From Candidatus Zymogenaceae bacterium (GTDB taxonomy: Bacteria; Desulfobacterota; Zymogenia; Zymogenales; Zymogenaceae): DNA of 64,000 nucleotides. Of the stretch, positions 28,031-36,129 are shown one piece after another. The notes under the pieces were generated by a model that saw nothing but the letters and a program-made list of their open reading frames with translations, searched no databases and was not told the DNA's origin. A program made the position numbers and the translations under genes. Within the stretch, counting starts at the first letter, position 1. Every line of letters starts with the position of its first letter. The DNA is taken from positions 248,001-312,000 of the forward strand of contig JAFGAS010000086.1 in the NCBI GenBank assembly GCA_016933535.1, given 5' to 3'.

Positions 28031-28552
28031 ATGCTTAAACTAATCCTCATGGGCCTCCTTATGAAAGGAGACAATCACGGATATAACCTGCGCAAAATGA
28101 TCGAGACGGACCTCTCCAATCTGATTAACGTCGACAACACTTCCATCTACTATACCCTCGGCAAGATGGAAAAGGAAGGGCTTGTTACGTTTAAGGTCGT
28201 TTCGGACACAAAACGGCCGCAAAAAAACCTCTATTCTCTCACCGACAAGGGAAAACGGGAGTTTCGAGAGCTCCTTCTTTCCAACATGAGCGATAACAGG
28301 CGTCCCCTGCTCAATATCGATATTTCACTCTATTTCATCGATATGCTCGATCGGGACGAGGCAGTAGATAAGCTTACCGATCGATCCCGTGAACTGAGGA
28401 AACTGATCTTCTTCCTTAAGGCCCAGGAAAGGTCTGCCGAAAGCACCAATCCCAAAGGCAAGGAAGCAATAATCATTTCGCATAATATCAAACTGGCCGA
28501 AACCGAGTTGCAGTTCCTCAAGGACGTAGCCGGGGTTATCAAAGGGAAATGA
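28031..28552 (+). CDS. PadR-family transcriptional regulator
   Basis: 173 residues. The winged-helix PadR domain is N-terminal (about 1-75): LILMGLLMKGDNHGYNLRKMI, then the recognition region VDNTSIYYTLGKMEKEGLV and the wing RPQKNLYSLTDKGKREF. A helical C-terminal dimer domain follows (about 90-170). An in-frame TAA directly precedes the ATG, so the start is fixed, yet no clear Shine-Dalgarno sequence is seen. Likely targets are itself and the acyl-CoA ligase operon 475 bases downstream, which also carries a palindrome; this is inference. Confidence 0.88.
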   Translation: MLKLILMGLLMKGDNHGYNLRKMIETDLSNLINVDNTSIYYTLGKMEKEGLVTFKVVSDTKRPQKNLYSLTDKGKREFRELLLSNMSDNRRPLLNIDISLYFIDMLDRDEAVDKLTDRSRELRKLIFFLKAQERSAESTNPKGKEAIIISHNIKLAETELQFLKDVAGVIKGK

Positions 28553-28975
28553 GCCGGATCATTCGGGCCGACACCGGTCACACCGCACGTCCGGTCCACG
28601 TTCCAATAGTAAGAGGGTAAGGACGTAACGCTCGAACGCGGTTATACCCGTCACGACGCATGCCATGGCCCTCTCTCCTTTCCGCAACGCCCTGAATGCG
28701 CCTACAATCCATCGCGAAAGTTTTTTCCGTTCATCACATTGATCATTCGGCCGCGCCCGGCGAGAAGCAGCGGCCAATCCTCAGGACAATCGCCCCCTCC
28801 TTCGTTACGCTGCCCCACGATCATTTGCCGATACGATGGTACCCCGCTGCATAACCGGAACCGAAGCCGTCTTTTTTTCTCCTCCCGAAAATTCTATCAA
28901 TACCGATTAACCGGCTTCCGGGAATAATCGAAAAACCATAGAAACGAATTATTTTGTTGAATTATTCCCCAAAAT
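28553..28975. other. Intergenic stretch without a visible gene
   Basis: About 420 bases between the PadR gene and the acyl-CoA ligase operator. Short frames occur on both strands, but none has a ribosome binding site or family resemblance. The last 70 bases become AT-rich towards the operon promoter. Confidence 0.5.
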
Positions 28976-28993
28976 AAGTTAAATAGTTAACTT
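28976..28993. promoter_or_regulatory. Operator-like palindrome upstream of the acyl-CoA ligase gene
   Basis: AAGTTAA-ATAG-TTAACTT has perfect 7-bp arms. It ends 33 bases before the ATG at 29027 in an AT-rich promoter region. It is a candidate binding site for the PadR protein encoded upstream or another regulator. Confidence 0.4.
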
Positions 28994-29026
28994 TAAGTAG
29001 AATAGTTCTTTACAGAGAGGATCCAT

Positions 29027-30547
29027 ATGAATATCAGAGAAGAACTGAAAAAGACGGCCGAAAGGCTCCCAAATAAGAACGGAATCATCTACGGCGCGAA
29101 AAAGATCACCTTCCGGGAGCTTGAACAACAGGCCTTCAAATTTGCCTCCGCCCTGGAAAAATCGGGCATCGGCAAGGGTGATAAGATCCTCACCTACCTC
29201 CCCAATATCCCCGAATTCGTAGAGATTTATCTCGGGTCGCTGTCGGCCGGCGTAATCTGCGTTCCCATCGATTTCAGGATAATCGGCGATGAGCTCAAAC
29301 ATATCGTTAACGATTCCGATGCGTCGGTGATCGTGACCACCGTGGACATGGCAAAGCCGATCAAGGCCGCCGGGGACCTCCCGGCACATGTCAAGAAACT
29401 CGTGATCATCGGCCAGGGAGACAAATCTCCGGATACCGACTATACGGACTTCATGAATACCGGCAACGCCGATGAGCCGACCGTCCCCATCGCCGACGAG
29501 GACGAGGCGCTCTTCCTCTATACTTCCGGCAGCACCGGAAGGCCCAAGGGAGTTATCCTGCAATATCGGCATCTGGATCTCTTCCCTGAATCCCTGCACG
29601 GTATCATCCCCGAGTACTGCACCGAGGATACCGTTATGGCCTGCATCCTGCCCATGAGCCATATTACCGGGCCGATCCTCGTCAACACCCAGCTTAAATA
29701 CGGCAATTCCCTGGTTATCTTCGAGAGCTGGCGTCCCGATACCGTCTGGAAGGCCGTTGAGCGCGAGAAGGTAAACCTCTTCAACAGCGTTCCGCCGATC
29801 AGCCAGATGCTCCTGGCCGATCCGAAGCTCGAAAAATATGATCTTTCCTCCCTGAAATATATCTCGATGATGGGGATGAGCGTCCCCAAGGCACTCATGG
29901 AGGAGTACCGCAGGCGGATACCCCACCTCAAGGTCATCCAGGGTTACGGACTCACGGAGACCTCCCCGCTGTTGACCCTCGTACCTCTCTCGTACGCCGA
30001 CGAGAAGCTCGGCTCTGTCGGTAAGATCGTCCCGGGTGTCGAGATCAAGATCGTTGACGAAAACGGCTCAACGGTGGGCCCGGATACTCCCGGCGAGATC
30101 ATCGTGCGGGGTCCCCAGATTATGAAAGGATACTATAAGCAGGCCGAAGAGACCGCCAAGGTAATCAAGGACGGGTGGTTTTGGACCGGCGATCTGGGAA
30201 GGATCGACCCCGACGGTTTTATCTATCATCTCGGCCGATCAAAAGAGATCATCATTACCGGCGGCATTAATGTCTTCCCGGCTGAGGTCGAAAACGTCCT
30301 GGTGGCCCATCAGTCCATCATGGACGCCGCCGTGGTCGGTATTCCGGATGAGAAACGCGGTGAGGTCCTATCGGCCTTCGTGGTCAAACGGCCGGGCTCC
30401 GATCTTACCGAGCATGATATCGTAAAATACTGCAGGGATAAGATGGCCGACTATAAAGTCCCCAAAATGGTACGATTCATCGAGGCACTTCCAATGGTGG
30501 GACCCGGCAAGGTTAACAAGAAAGTCCTTATCGAGTCGGCCGGTTAA
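29027..30547 (+). CDS. AMP-forming acyl-CoA synthetase (fatty-acid CoA ligase)
   Basis: 506-residue ANL-superfamily ligase that activates a carboxylic acid to acyl-CoA via acyl-AMP. The P-loop is LFLYTSGSTGRPKGV (about 163-177), the A5 motif YGLTETSP is near residue 306, A7 is GWFWTGDLG and A8 is GRSKEIIITGGINVFPAEVE; the A10 lysine is in PGKVNKK at the C-terminus. GAGAGGATCC lies before the ATG. One base separates its stop from the acyltransferase gene, so the two act together. Substrate chain length is not determined. Confidence 0.88.
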   Translation: MNIREELKKTAERLPNKNGIIYGAKKITFRELEQQAFKFASALEKSGIGKGDKILTYLPNIPEFVEIYLGSLSAGVICVPIDFRIIGDELKHIVNDSDASVIVTTVDMAKPIKAAGDLPAHVKKLVIIGQGDKSPDTDYTDFMNTGNADEPTVPIADEDEALFLYTSGSTGRPKGVILQYRHLDLFPESLHGIIPEYCTEDTVMACILPMSHITGPILVNTQLKYGNSLVIFESWRPDTVWKAVEREKVNLFNSVPPISQMLLADPKLEKYDLSSLKYISMMGMSVPKALMEEYRRRIPHLKVIQGYGLTETSPLLTLVPLSYADEKLGSVGKIVPGVEIKIVDENGSTVGPDTPGEIIVRGPQIMKGYYKQAEETAKVIKDGWFWTGDLGRIDPDGFIYHLGRSKEIIITGGINVFPAEVENVLVAHQSIMDAAVVGIPDEKRGEVLSAFVVKRPGSDLTEHDIVKYCRDKMADYKVPKMVRFIEALPMVGPGKVNKKVLIESAG

Positions 30548-31504
30548 ATGAATCTACACCATCGTCTCAGGAATTTCAGGCGTACTATCGCGGCGATCGC
30601 GTCGCTTCCCGCACGGCCCTTTTTCTCTCTGGTTATGTGGCTACCCGCGCCGTTCGCCCATGCCGCGGCCGAGATCCTCGGGCCTATCTTCTGGCTCTTT
30701 GGCGTTCCCTGGAGGCGTCAGGCCATGGCCAACCTCCGGATAGTCTATAAAGATACCCGCTCTGACAAGGAGTTGAAGGCGATCGCAAAAGAGAGCATGA
30801 TTAATATCATTCGCATGGTCGTCGAGTTGACGGTCATCTGCCGCCCTCCCCATACCGCAGCAAAGGAGACTCGAATCGAGGGAGAAGAACACCTGGCCCG
30901 GATCCTCAAGCAGGGTAAACCCGTCCTCATGCTCGGCAGCCACGTCGGCAATTTTCTTATGGCAATCCTCACGCTCACCGTGCACGGATATCCGGTTCAC
31001 TACATCTTCAAGCAGCCCCAGTCCGGAAGTATCGCGGATTTCATCGTTAAGCTGAACCGGGACATGAAACTCAACCCGATCCCACTCAAGCCCCGCAGCG
31101 AGGCGACAAAACGCTCCCTTTCTACGCTGCGTAAAAATGGTATCCTATGGATCGCTCTGGATCAGAATGTTCGCGAAGGGGACGTGGGGGTGGAGTTCTT
31201 TGGCATCAAGGCCGCTACCGCCCGGGGCCCGGCAATCCTGGCGCAGCGCACGGGGGCCGTGGTCCTGCCCGTTTATGCCAGGAGGCAGGGATGGCTCAAG
31301 CACACCATCGTTATACGGGAGCCGATCGAGCTTGAACACAGCGGCGACAAGGATAAAGACATCTATAATAATCTCAAGCGGTTTAATGCCGTCATCGAAC
31401 AGGAGGTGCTCGAAAACCCCGGCGAATGGTGGTGGCTCCACGAACGCTGGAAACGAGCCGGGCGCTACGTAGAACAAACACCGAAGGCTGAGGATGACGA
31501 TTGA
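30548..31504 (+). CDS. LpxL/HtrB-like lysophospholipid acyltransferase with altered catalytic motif
   Basis: 318-residue protein of the lipid A biosynthesis acyltransferase family (LABLAT). A membrane-associated N-terminus is followed by GSHVGNF (about residue 130), DQNVREGDVGVEFFG and the C-terminal PGEWWWLHERWK, all family landmarks. In LpxL-type enzymes the HxxxxE/D motif reads H-x-G-N-W-E. Here the sixth position is Leu (HVGNFL), so the catalytic acid is missing or supplied elsewhere. It directly follows the acyl-CoA ligase gene, so it may use acyl-CoA rather than acyl-ACP; this is inference. Confidence 0.8.
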   Translation: MNLHHRLRNFRRTIAAIASLPARPFFSLVMWLPAPFAHAAAEILGPIFWLFGVPWRRQAMANLRIVYKDTRSDKELKAIAKESMINIIRMVVELTVICRPPHTAAKETRIEGEEHLARILKQGKPVLMLGSHVGNFLMAILTLTVHGYPVHYIFKQPQSGSIADFIVKLNRDMKLNPIPLKPRSEATKRSLSTLRKNGILWIALDQNVREGDVGVEFFGIKAATARGPAILAQRTGAVVLPVYARRQGWLKHTIVIREPIELEHSGDKDKDIYNNLKRFNAVIEQEVLENPGEWWWLHERWKRAGRYVEQTPKAEDDD

Positions 31505-31633
31505 GGTCGCCCGATGCGCGTCGCGCCGCTCCTCGGCCTCTGTGGGACGTTGTTAAGAGGATACCGTAGCGCACCCTGATGTGGTGTTTTCTACGGTGTC
31601 GATACAGAAAGATACGCGGATGTGCTATCTTAC

Positions 31634-31663
31634 GATCGGGATTGTTCCCGATCTTCTCTTTTC
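31634..31663 (+). terminator. Terminator of the acyl-CoA ligase/acyltransferase operon
   Basis: GATCGGGA-TTGT-TCCCGATC has perfect 8-bp arms (31634-31653) and is followed by TTCTCTTTTC. Confidence 0.65.
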
Positions 31664-31665
31664 TA

Positions 31666-31694
31666 TTGACAAATTCGAAAAACCACCATATCAT
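31666..31694 (+). promoter_or_regulatory. tRNA-Glu promoter
   Basis: TTGACA (31666-31671), a 17-base spacer and TATCAT (31689-31694), 17 bases before the mature tRNA 5' end. It directly follows the preceding terminator. Confidence 0.7.
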
Positions 31695-31711
31695 AACAAA
31701 ATTGTTTTTAT

Positions 31712-31787
31712 GGTCCCATCGTCTAGTGGTCTAGGATACTGGCCTCTCACGCCGGAGACACGGGTTCGAAACCCGTTGGGACTACCA
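31712..31787 (+). tRNA. tRNA-Glu(CTC)
   Basis: Complete cloverleaf with acceptor GGTCCCA/TGGGACT, an encoded ACCA end and T-loop GGTTCGAAACC. The anticodon stem CTGGC/GCCGG encloses loop CTCTCAC, giving anticodon CTC (reads GAG). Confidence 0.95.
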
Positions 31788-31818
31788 AGAAACCGCCAAA
31801 CGGCGGTTTCTGACTTTT
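31788..31818 (+). terminator. tRNA-Glu terminator
   Basis: AGAAACCGCC-AAAC-GGCGGTTTCT has perfect 10-bp arms and is followed by GACTTTT. Confidence 0.8.
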
Positions 31819-31909
31819 AACCAATCCCCTCCTCTTTTGCGGGGGGTTACTTTATCGCGGTCCGTTACGCCGTCTCCCTTTCTGAATCCGTTTAACCTTA
31901 AACAAAATC

Positions 31910-33268
31910 CTAAAACCTACCAACCTTAAAATTGTCCTCCTCTTCCACCCCATCAATCACGATTGGTTCTGGATGCTCTCGTGTATCTCTTTCAAGGATT
32001 TCAATCAACTCTCTGGCGTGCCTCACATAGTATGCGTATTCCCCGTCTTCAGGATAACTGAGAAGGGCTTTGTATGAACCGATAGCTTTTCTCCTTTCCT
32101 TGAGTTTCGTTCTGTATATTTCTGCAATTTTGTAAAGGATGTCTATCCTATCGGGGAACCGTGCGAAGAGCCCACGGTATTGTCTGATGGCGGTGAAATA
32201 GTCTCCTTTTTGTTCAAAGAACTCTGCTTTGTATATATCCGGCTTAACTTCATGATCTTGTCTCCCTTCATAGAGAAATGAGAAGGGTAAATAGAAAAAT
32301 GAAGAAAGGCCATCTCTTACGGTTTTTGACAAAACAAAAAAGTAGGCTATTGGTAGTATAACCATTAAGAGTTCAGTTAAGGTGTACCAAAACGCTTTTG
32401 GAAAAGAACGGCCAAACAGGTAGAAGTTCAGCAACATCAGCATATAAAAAGTGAAAATGGAGCCGACGATGCGATAGAAAGTCTTTGTTTTTGAAAAACC
32501 AACGCAAAAAGCATACATTCTACCTATCATGATTTCGTAAATAGGCCGGGGCCTTTTTGGCCTCATCTTACCGAGTATCAGGATATGCTTCTTTGGCTTT
32601 TTCTTTACATATTTCGTTACCGGCAGAATTAATCTGCATAGGCCTATTCCCCCTATGAACCCGCCAACGTGGCCCCAGTAGGCGGTCCCGGTCTCCAGAC
32701 CCGATAATCCGAAGGCAAGCTGCATGAGGAACCATAACCCAATACAGATATATGCCGGTACCTCAATGATACGGGCGTAGGTAGGGAAAAACGACATGAA
32801 GAGAAGGCGTATTCTCGCTGTGGGAAATAGGATGAGAACCGCCCCCATGAGTCCGGAAATCGCCCCGCTTGCCCCGATTACCGGCATTGGTGATTGCCAT
32901 TTGCAGGCGACGTAGAAGAGACCACCATAGATGCCGCTCAAGAGATAGAAATAGAGATGCTTTCTCGGACCGAAGCGGTTCTCCAACTCGCTTCCGAAAA
33001 TATACAGGAAAAGGCAGTTTCCAGCGAGGTGGAGAAAGCTCCCGTGGACGAACATCGAGGTCAAAAAGGGGAATGTTTTGTACCAGATAATGAAATCGGC
33101 GGAAAGCACACGAGACGGAACCAGCCCAAAGAAGTCGTAGAACGCTTATAGGCCAAGACCCTCAAGTTGAGATGAAAAGAAGTAGATAAAGGCATTTATT
33201 CCTATTAGGCCAAGGGTCGCCTTCGGTAGTCTTATTTTGTCATCACTTGCCGAGAGGGGAAGAAACAT
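31910..33268 (-). pseudogene. Rhomboid intramembrane protease with TPR tail, interrupted by a nonsense codon
   Basis: Reading from the ATG at 33266-33268 gives a normal rhomboid N-terminus (MFLPLSASDDKIRLPKATLG, then a first hydrophobic helix). It then hits TAA at 33146-33148 (codon 41). The same frame resumes as AFYDFFGLVPSRV and continues through the catalytic GASGAISG (Ser) and HVGGFIGG (His) motifs, a further membrane region and a C-terminal TPR-like domain. A restart at GTG 33107-33109 would give 399 residues lacking helix 1. The gap-free continuation points to a single base change, possibly CAA to TAA, or a sequencing error. The gene is clearly more AT-rich than its neighbours, which suggests acquisition. 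Confidence 0.75.
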
Positions 33269-33456
33269 CAGCAGCCCCCGAATGGACAAGCATTTGAGAA
33301 AGTATCGTTTAATAAATATACAGTAGTATCAATGCCATTACAAGAAAAGAATGATATGTCCTGCTGCCTTCCCTACTATTATGCCGCTTGCCGTACTACC
33401 CGAGCAATCCCGTCGATTCCCGGATGTCGTAATTATCGGTGATAGACACATTTCTC

Positions 33457-33485
33457 TTGACAAAATGCTCTGGAAAAAGTAAAAA
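33457..33485 (+). promoter_or_regulatory. Probable promoter of the M24 peptidase gene
   Basis: TTGACA (33457-33462), a 17-base spacer and TAAAAA (33480-33485), 65 bases before the chosen ATG. The -35 box is perfect and the -10 box moderate. Confidence 0.45.
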
Positions 33486-33549
33486 GTTATTGGTATTACC
33501 AATTTGCCATTAGCTATCGGTGAAACCGATCAATCCGGATGGAGGCAGT

Positions 33550-34677
33550 ATGATACCCGCAATATTCGAGCCGTACGGCTTTAACAAGTCGCGACTCCTG
33601 GCGCTTATGAAAGAAAGGAACGTCGATGCGATCCTCCTTTCCACGCCCGAAAACGTATTCTACACAACCGGGTATCCCTGCACGCCGTCTGCCGGCAATC
33701 CCATATTGTACGCACTTAAAAATCAGTTTCCCCTCTTCTGTTTTATCGAGGCCGACGGCCGCGTGACGCTCTGCGTCTGGATAGGCGCTGTCCTTCACGG
33801 CGTTCAATACGCCGCCGATCACATCGAGATGTATATCGACAAAAAAGGCGGCATCGAAACACTGAAGAATTTCTTTGTGGGACGAGACCTGGACGGGAAA
33901 ACGATCGGCGTGGAGTCCGGCTGTCCTTACTTTGCCGTTCGGTTGATCGAAGACAACACCACGCCCGGGGGGCTGGTCGTCATTGACGATATCATGCAGT
34001 CGCTTCGGCTCATCAAGTCGCCCCGGGAGGTCGAAATGATCCTTCAGTGCACGAAGATCGCCGAGGCGACATTTTCCGAGCTAGCCGGGATCATCAAGCC
34101 CGGGATTACCCGGCCCGATCTTATCCAGGAGGCAAAATACCGGATGATCAAGAACGGCGCGACCGGTATCGGCCACGTGACAATTTCCTTCGGCACCTCC
34201 AACCCGGAAGTCTCCATCGAAGAGAAACTCGAAACGGATAAGCTCGTCGCGATAGATATCGGCCCCGTTTTTAACGGCTATGCCGCCGACATTCGAAGAC
34301 ACGTCTATACGGGCGCCGTTCCCGAGCGCCTGGCCCGGCTTTACTCCACCATGTGCGGTATCGTCAAGGAGATTGGGCGGCTGTCCGTTCCCGGAACGAC
34401 CGCCAAGGAGCTGCATGAACGAGCCCTCAAGCTCTATGAAGAAAACGACCTCCCCCCCTATATCATCAATGTCGGCCATTCTATCGGCCTGCAAACGGAG
34501 GAAGTCTGGCTCTACAACGGGACGGATTTGACGTTAAAGCCAGGGATGGTCATCAACATCGAGCTCTATACGTCGTATGACGAGGGGGTCGAGATCGGCG
34601 ACGAGGAGACCTATTTGATAACGGAAAATGAGACTATGCAGCTAACCTCACTGCCGCTGGATATCATTACCGTGTAG
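33550..34677 (+). CDS. M24-family metallopeptidase (Xaa-Pro aminopeptidase-like)
   Basis: 375 residues: a creatinase N-terminal domain (about 1-130) and a pita-bread catalytic domain (about 145-375). The metal ligands fall as expected: Asp in AIDIGPVFNG, Asp in AADIRRHVYTG, His in VGHSIGLQ, Glu in NIELYTS and Glu in GDEETYLIT. The ATG at 33550 has GGAGG five bases upstream; an in-frame ATG at 33520 lacks one. It could be a dipeptidase/aminopeptidase or a creatinase-like hydrolase. It stands as a single gene. Confidence 0.85.
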   Translation: MIPAIFEPYGFNKSRLLALMKERNVDAILLSTPENVFYTTGYPCTPSAGNPILYALKNQFPLFCFIEADGRVTLCVWIGAVLHGVQYAADHIEMYIDKKGGIETLKNFFVGRDLDGKTIGVESGCPYFAVRLIEDNTTPGGLVVIDDIMQSLRLIKSPREVEMILQCTKIAEATFSELAGIIKPGITRPDLIQEAKYRMIKNGATGIGHVTISFGTSNPEVSIEEKLETDKLVAIDIGPVFNGYAADIRRHVYTGAVPERLARLYSTMCGIVKEIGRLSVPGTTAKELHERALKLYEENDLPPYIINVGHSIGLQTEEVWLYNGTDLTLKPGMVINIELYTSYDEGVEIGDEETYLITENETMQLTSLPLDIITV

Positions 34678-34845
34678 AGGCTCGGGATAGCCTCCATTGG
34701 CCGACCCCGACCCTCCCCACACCCGGCACCCGGAAATTTTCTTCCCGATCGATATCCCTTTGCGATAAAAGGAAAAGAGATATAAAATAGCGGGTACGGA
34801 CATAGTGCTGCCCTACCCGGAATACGCACCAACAGGAGGCCAATT

Positions 34846-35523
34846 ATGGCTCTTTTCTCCCGACTTGAGACCCTTTCGGCGATGAAGCGTATCGGCCTGA
34901 CTGTCGTCTTCTATCATCCCGAAGCCGACGTCGGCAAGCGTATCGTCGCGGCGTGCAGCGAGGCCGGGGCCGGCGTCATCGAGTTCACCAACCGGGGCGA
35001 CCGGGCCGCGCACGTCTTTTCAGAGCTCGATGCATACCGACGGAACGAGCGGCCGGACGTTATCCTGGGGGTGGGGTCGATCATCGATGCCCCGACGGCG
35101 GCTCTCTATATCAACGACGGGGCCGATTTTGTGGTCGGGCCGGTGCTCGACGAGGATACCGCGCTCCTGTGCAACGCCCGAAAGATCCCTTACTGCCCCG
35201 GGTGCGGAAGCGCCACCGAAATACACCGGGCCCATCGGCTGGGAGTGGAGATATGCAAGGTGTTTCCCGGCGCCCAGGTCGGCGGTCCCGCCTTTATCAA
35301 GGCGGTGAGGGGTCCCATGCCCTGGGCGGAGCTGATGCCCACCGGCGGGGTCGATCCCACCGAGGAGTCTCTCTCGGCATGGTTTGGGGCCGGGGCGGCC
35401 TGCGTGGGGATCGGGGGCAATCTCATCGACGCCCGCATGGTCAGTCAGGGCCGGTTTGAGGAGTTGGCCAAACGAATTCGGCAGACCGTGGAGCTCATCT
35501 CCCGCATCAGGAATAGCAGCTGA
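34846..35523 (+). CDS. eda: KDPG/KHG aldolase
   Basis: 225-residue class I aldolase that cleaves 2-keto-3-deoxy-6-phosphogluconate (and 4-hydroxy-2-oxoglutarate) to pyruvate plus glyceraldehyde 3-phosphate or glyoxylate. The TIM-barrel landmarks are GVIEFTNRG (about 43-51), ILGVGSIIDA (about 73-82), the Schiff-base lysine in ICKVFPG (Lys138) and MPTGGVDP (about 163-170). AGGAGG precedes the ATG. The kinase that makes its substrate once followed it but is now a remnant, so this gene may act on another substrate or on KDPG from elsewhere. Confidence 0.92.
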   Translation: MALFSRLETLSAMKRIGLTVVFYHPEADVGKRIVAACSEAGAGVIEFTNRGDRAAHVFSELDAYRRNERPDVILGVGSIIDAPTAALYINDGADFVVGPVLDEDTALLCNARKIPYCPGCGSATEIHRAHRLGVEICKVFPGAQVGGPAFIKAVRGPMPWAELMPTGGVDPTEESLSAWFGAGAACVGIGGNLIDARMVSQGRFEELAKRIRQTVELISRIRNSS

Positions 35524-35536
35524 AAAAAGGAGCACT

Positions 35537-35941
35537 GACGGTGATCCGGCCGCGGGCGTCATCAACCCGGCCGCCGACAAGAGATTCATCGGAGACATCG
35601 TCCGGCGTTGCGCCAGCGCAGGGATCGTCGGCGTAACGCTCAGAGAAAGCAGATCGGCCACGGCCAACCGATAGGCCGCAATACCGTCGGACGGAAAGGA
35701 GACTGTTTTTCGCAAAAAATACGACATTACCCATATCGTCGACCGGGTAGGCGGGAGCGACGGCCCGGCCACGCGTCTTATCTGCCTGCTGAACCGCTTT
35801 TCGGATCATTCTGAAATTATCAGTTTTGCCATGGCCGCCTGATGCCCGGCCCAATCCATCCGGGCCGATTGGAACCGGTCGTGCCTCGACGAGATCACGA
35901 CCCTCTTTCGGGGAGAGTCCGCCGCAGGATTAAGAGATAGA
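35537..35941 (+). pseudogene. Decayed 2-keto-3-deoxygluconate kinase (kdgK) 3' remnant
   Basis: One frame directly after eda keeps clear similarity to the C-terminal third of PfkB-type KDG kinases but contains two stops: TAG at 35672-35674 and TGA at 35840-35842. Its text runs GVTLRESRSATAN, stop, SDGKETVFRKKYDITHIVDR, VGGSDGPATRLICLLNRFSD, FAMAA, stop, then LDEITTLFRG. Intact enzymes read TTLRESxSAxxNGWSA, IVDRVGGGDSFAAGLIYGLL and LDEVEALxxG. The catalytic GGGDSFAAG motif is degraded to GGSDGPATR. The first 200 or so residues are gone, so this is a 5'-deleted pseudogene. Similarity is from memory of the family. Confidence 0.75.
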
Positions 35942-36129
35942 AAACGTTCCTCCCAATGCCGCTCTACATCAGCCGTCTTTATCTGAAAATGCGGTTTAAA
36001 GCCTTTACCGGGCGCAACTACACTGAATATTCATACTGCCTTTTGTCGAGAAGAGAAACACGGTAACTGCCCACACAACACGATTACGTTCATCAGCAGG
36101 GGAATGGTATCGTCGGAAGATTCCGTTTG

